A stretch of DNA of 5,122 nucleotides from Anaerolineae bacterium. Lineage in GTDB: Bacteria > Chloroflexota > Anaerolineae > 4572-78 > NAK82. A program made the translations under genes and the position numbers. A model generated the notes under the pieces. The model was not told the origin of the DNA. It did no database searches and saw only the letters and a program-made list of their open reading frames with translations. Below, piece after piece: positions 4,985 through 5,122 of the stretch. The stretch lies in NCBI GenBank assembly GCA_030597485.1, contig JAUVRU010000208.1, positions 1 through 5,122 on the forward strand. The letters are read 5' to 3'. The first letter of the stretch is position 1, and each line of letters begins with the position of its first letter.

Positions 4985-5122
4985 ATGGACCTGCCCAAAC
5001 ACAACCCCTTCTCGCACAACACGCTGAAGCAGGCAAGGCTGGATAGAACGTTCGCTCATATGGATAAGTTAGACCTGGACATCCTGATAGCGGCCTCAAC
5101 CGATTCCATCCAGAACAGAGGC
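4985..5122 (+). CDS. N-terminal fragment resembling M24 (Xaa-Pro peptidase/creatinase) proteins, cut by window edge
   Basis: Only 46 codons are visible and the frame is open to the edge. The stretch RLDRTFAHMDKLDLDILIAA (19-38), followed by STDSIQN, resembles the start of the creatinase N-terminal domain found in M24 proteins, which typically reads R..RL...M...GLDALL..S..N..Y. If so, the full protein would be a cytoplasmic hydrolase of about 380-400 residues acting on Xaa-Pro dipeptides or on a creatine-like C-N bond. The metal-binding catalytic domain lies outside the window, so activity cannot be judged. It begins two bases after the regulator's TGA, has a good AAGGAG site and almost certainly shares its transcript. 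A different alpha/beta protein is possible given the short fragment. Confidence 0.6.
   Translation, partial: MDLPKHNPFSHNTLKQARLDRTFAHMDKLDLDILIAASTDSIQNRG

Noticed and set aside
4521..5099. 192-codon open frame on the minus strand
   Set aside because: It is antisense to the GntR regulator and the M24-like start; its product looks like a reverse-strand shadow with no family resemblance.

Overview
The window suggests a free-living bacterium of moderately high GC content, most likely a Chloroflexota member (inference). Three things point there: a solute-binding lipoprotein with a valine/glutamate-repeat tether behind its lipobox, an intergenic palindrome with GTAGGGGC...GCCCCTAC ends, and a carbohydrate-type ABC transporter beside a GntR/FadR regulator. 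No rRNA, tRNA, CRISPR array, transposase or phage gene is visible.

Layout. The left three quarters are read leftwards. A glutamate-1-semialdehyde-aminomutase-like class III aminotransferase (2459-3865) comes first. A substrate-binding lipoprotein (786-2252) follows, then the first part of an inner-membrane permease of the MalF/UgpA type (455 to beyond the left edge). The 330-base gap between lipoprotein and permease holds two palindromes and a short sequence repeated in the permease's first codons. The right quarter is read rightwards: a FadR-subfamily GntR regulator (4239-4982), then, two bases after its stop, the start of a gene that resembles the N-terminal domain of M24 (prolidase/creatinase) peptidases and runs off the right edge.

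The 373-base region between the two arms (3866-4238) is the most striking part. It holds two sigma70-type promoters, each with exact TTGACA and TATAAT boxes, a 17-base spacer and a TG one base before the -10 box. They face each other. The rightward start is predicted near 4133 and the leftward one near 4161, so each polymerase must cross the other's promoter and the first ~29 bases of the two transcripts are complementary. Three 7-base units of the GTCTGAC type lie between the -10 boxes, and a 7-base inverted repeat lies just before the regulator.

Working model (inference): the FadR-type regulator senses a small carboxylate or related ligand. It controls its own operon (regulator plus M24-like hydrolase) and the opposing aminotransferase/ABC-transporter genes. 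The transporter would import a nitrogen-containing or sugar-like compound that the hydrolase and PLP enzyme process. The substrate cannot be read from the sequence.
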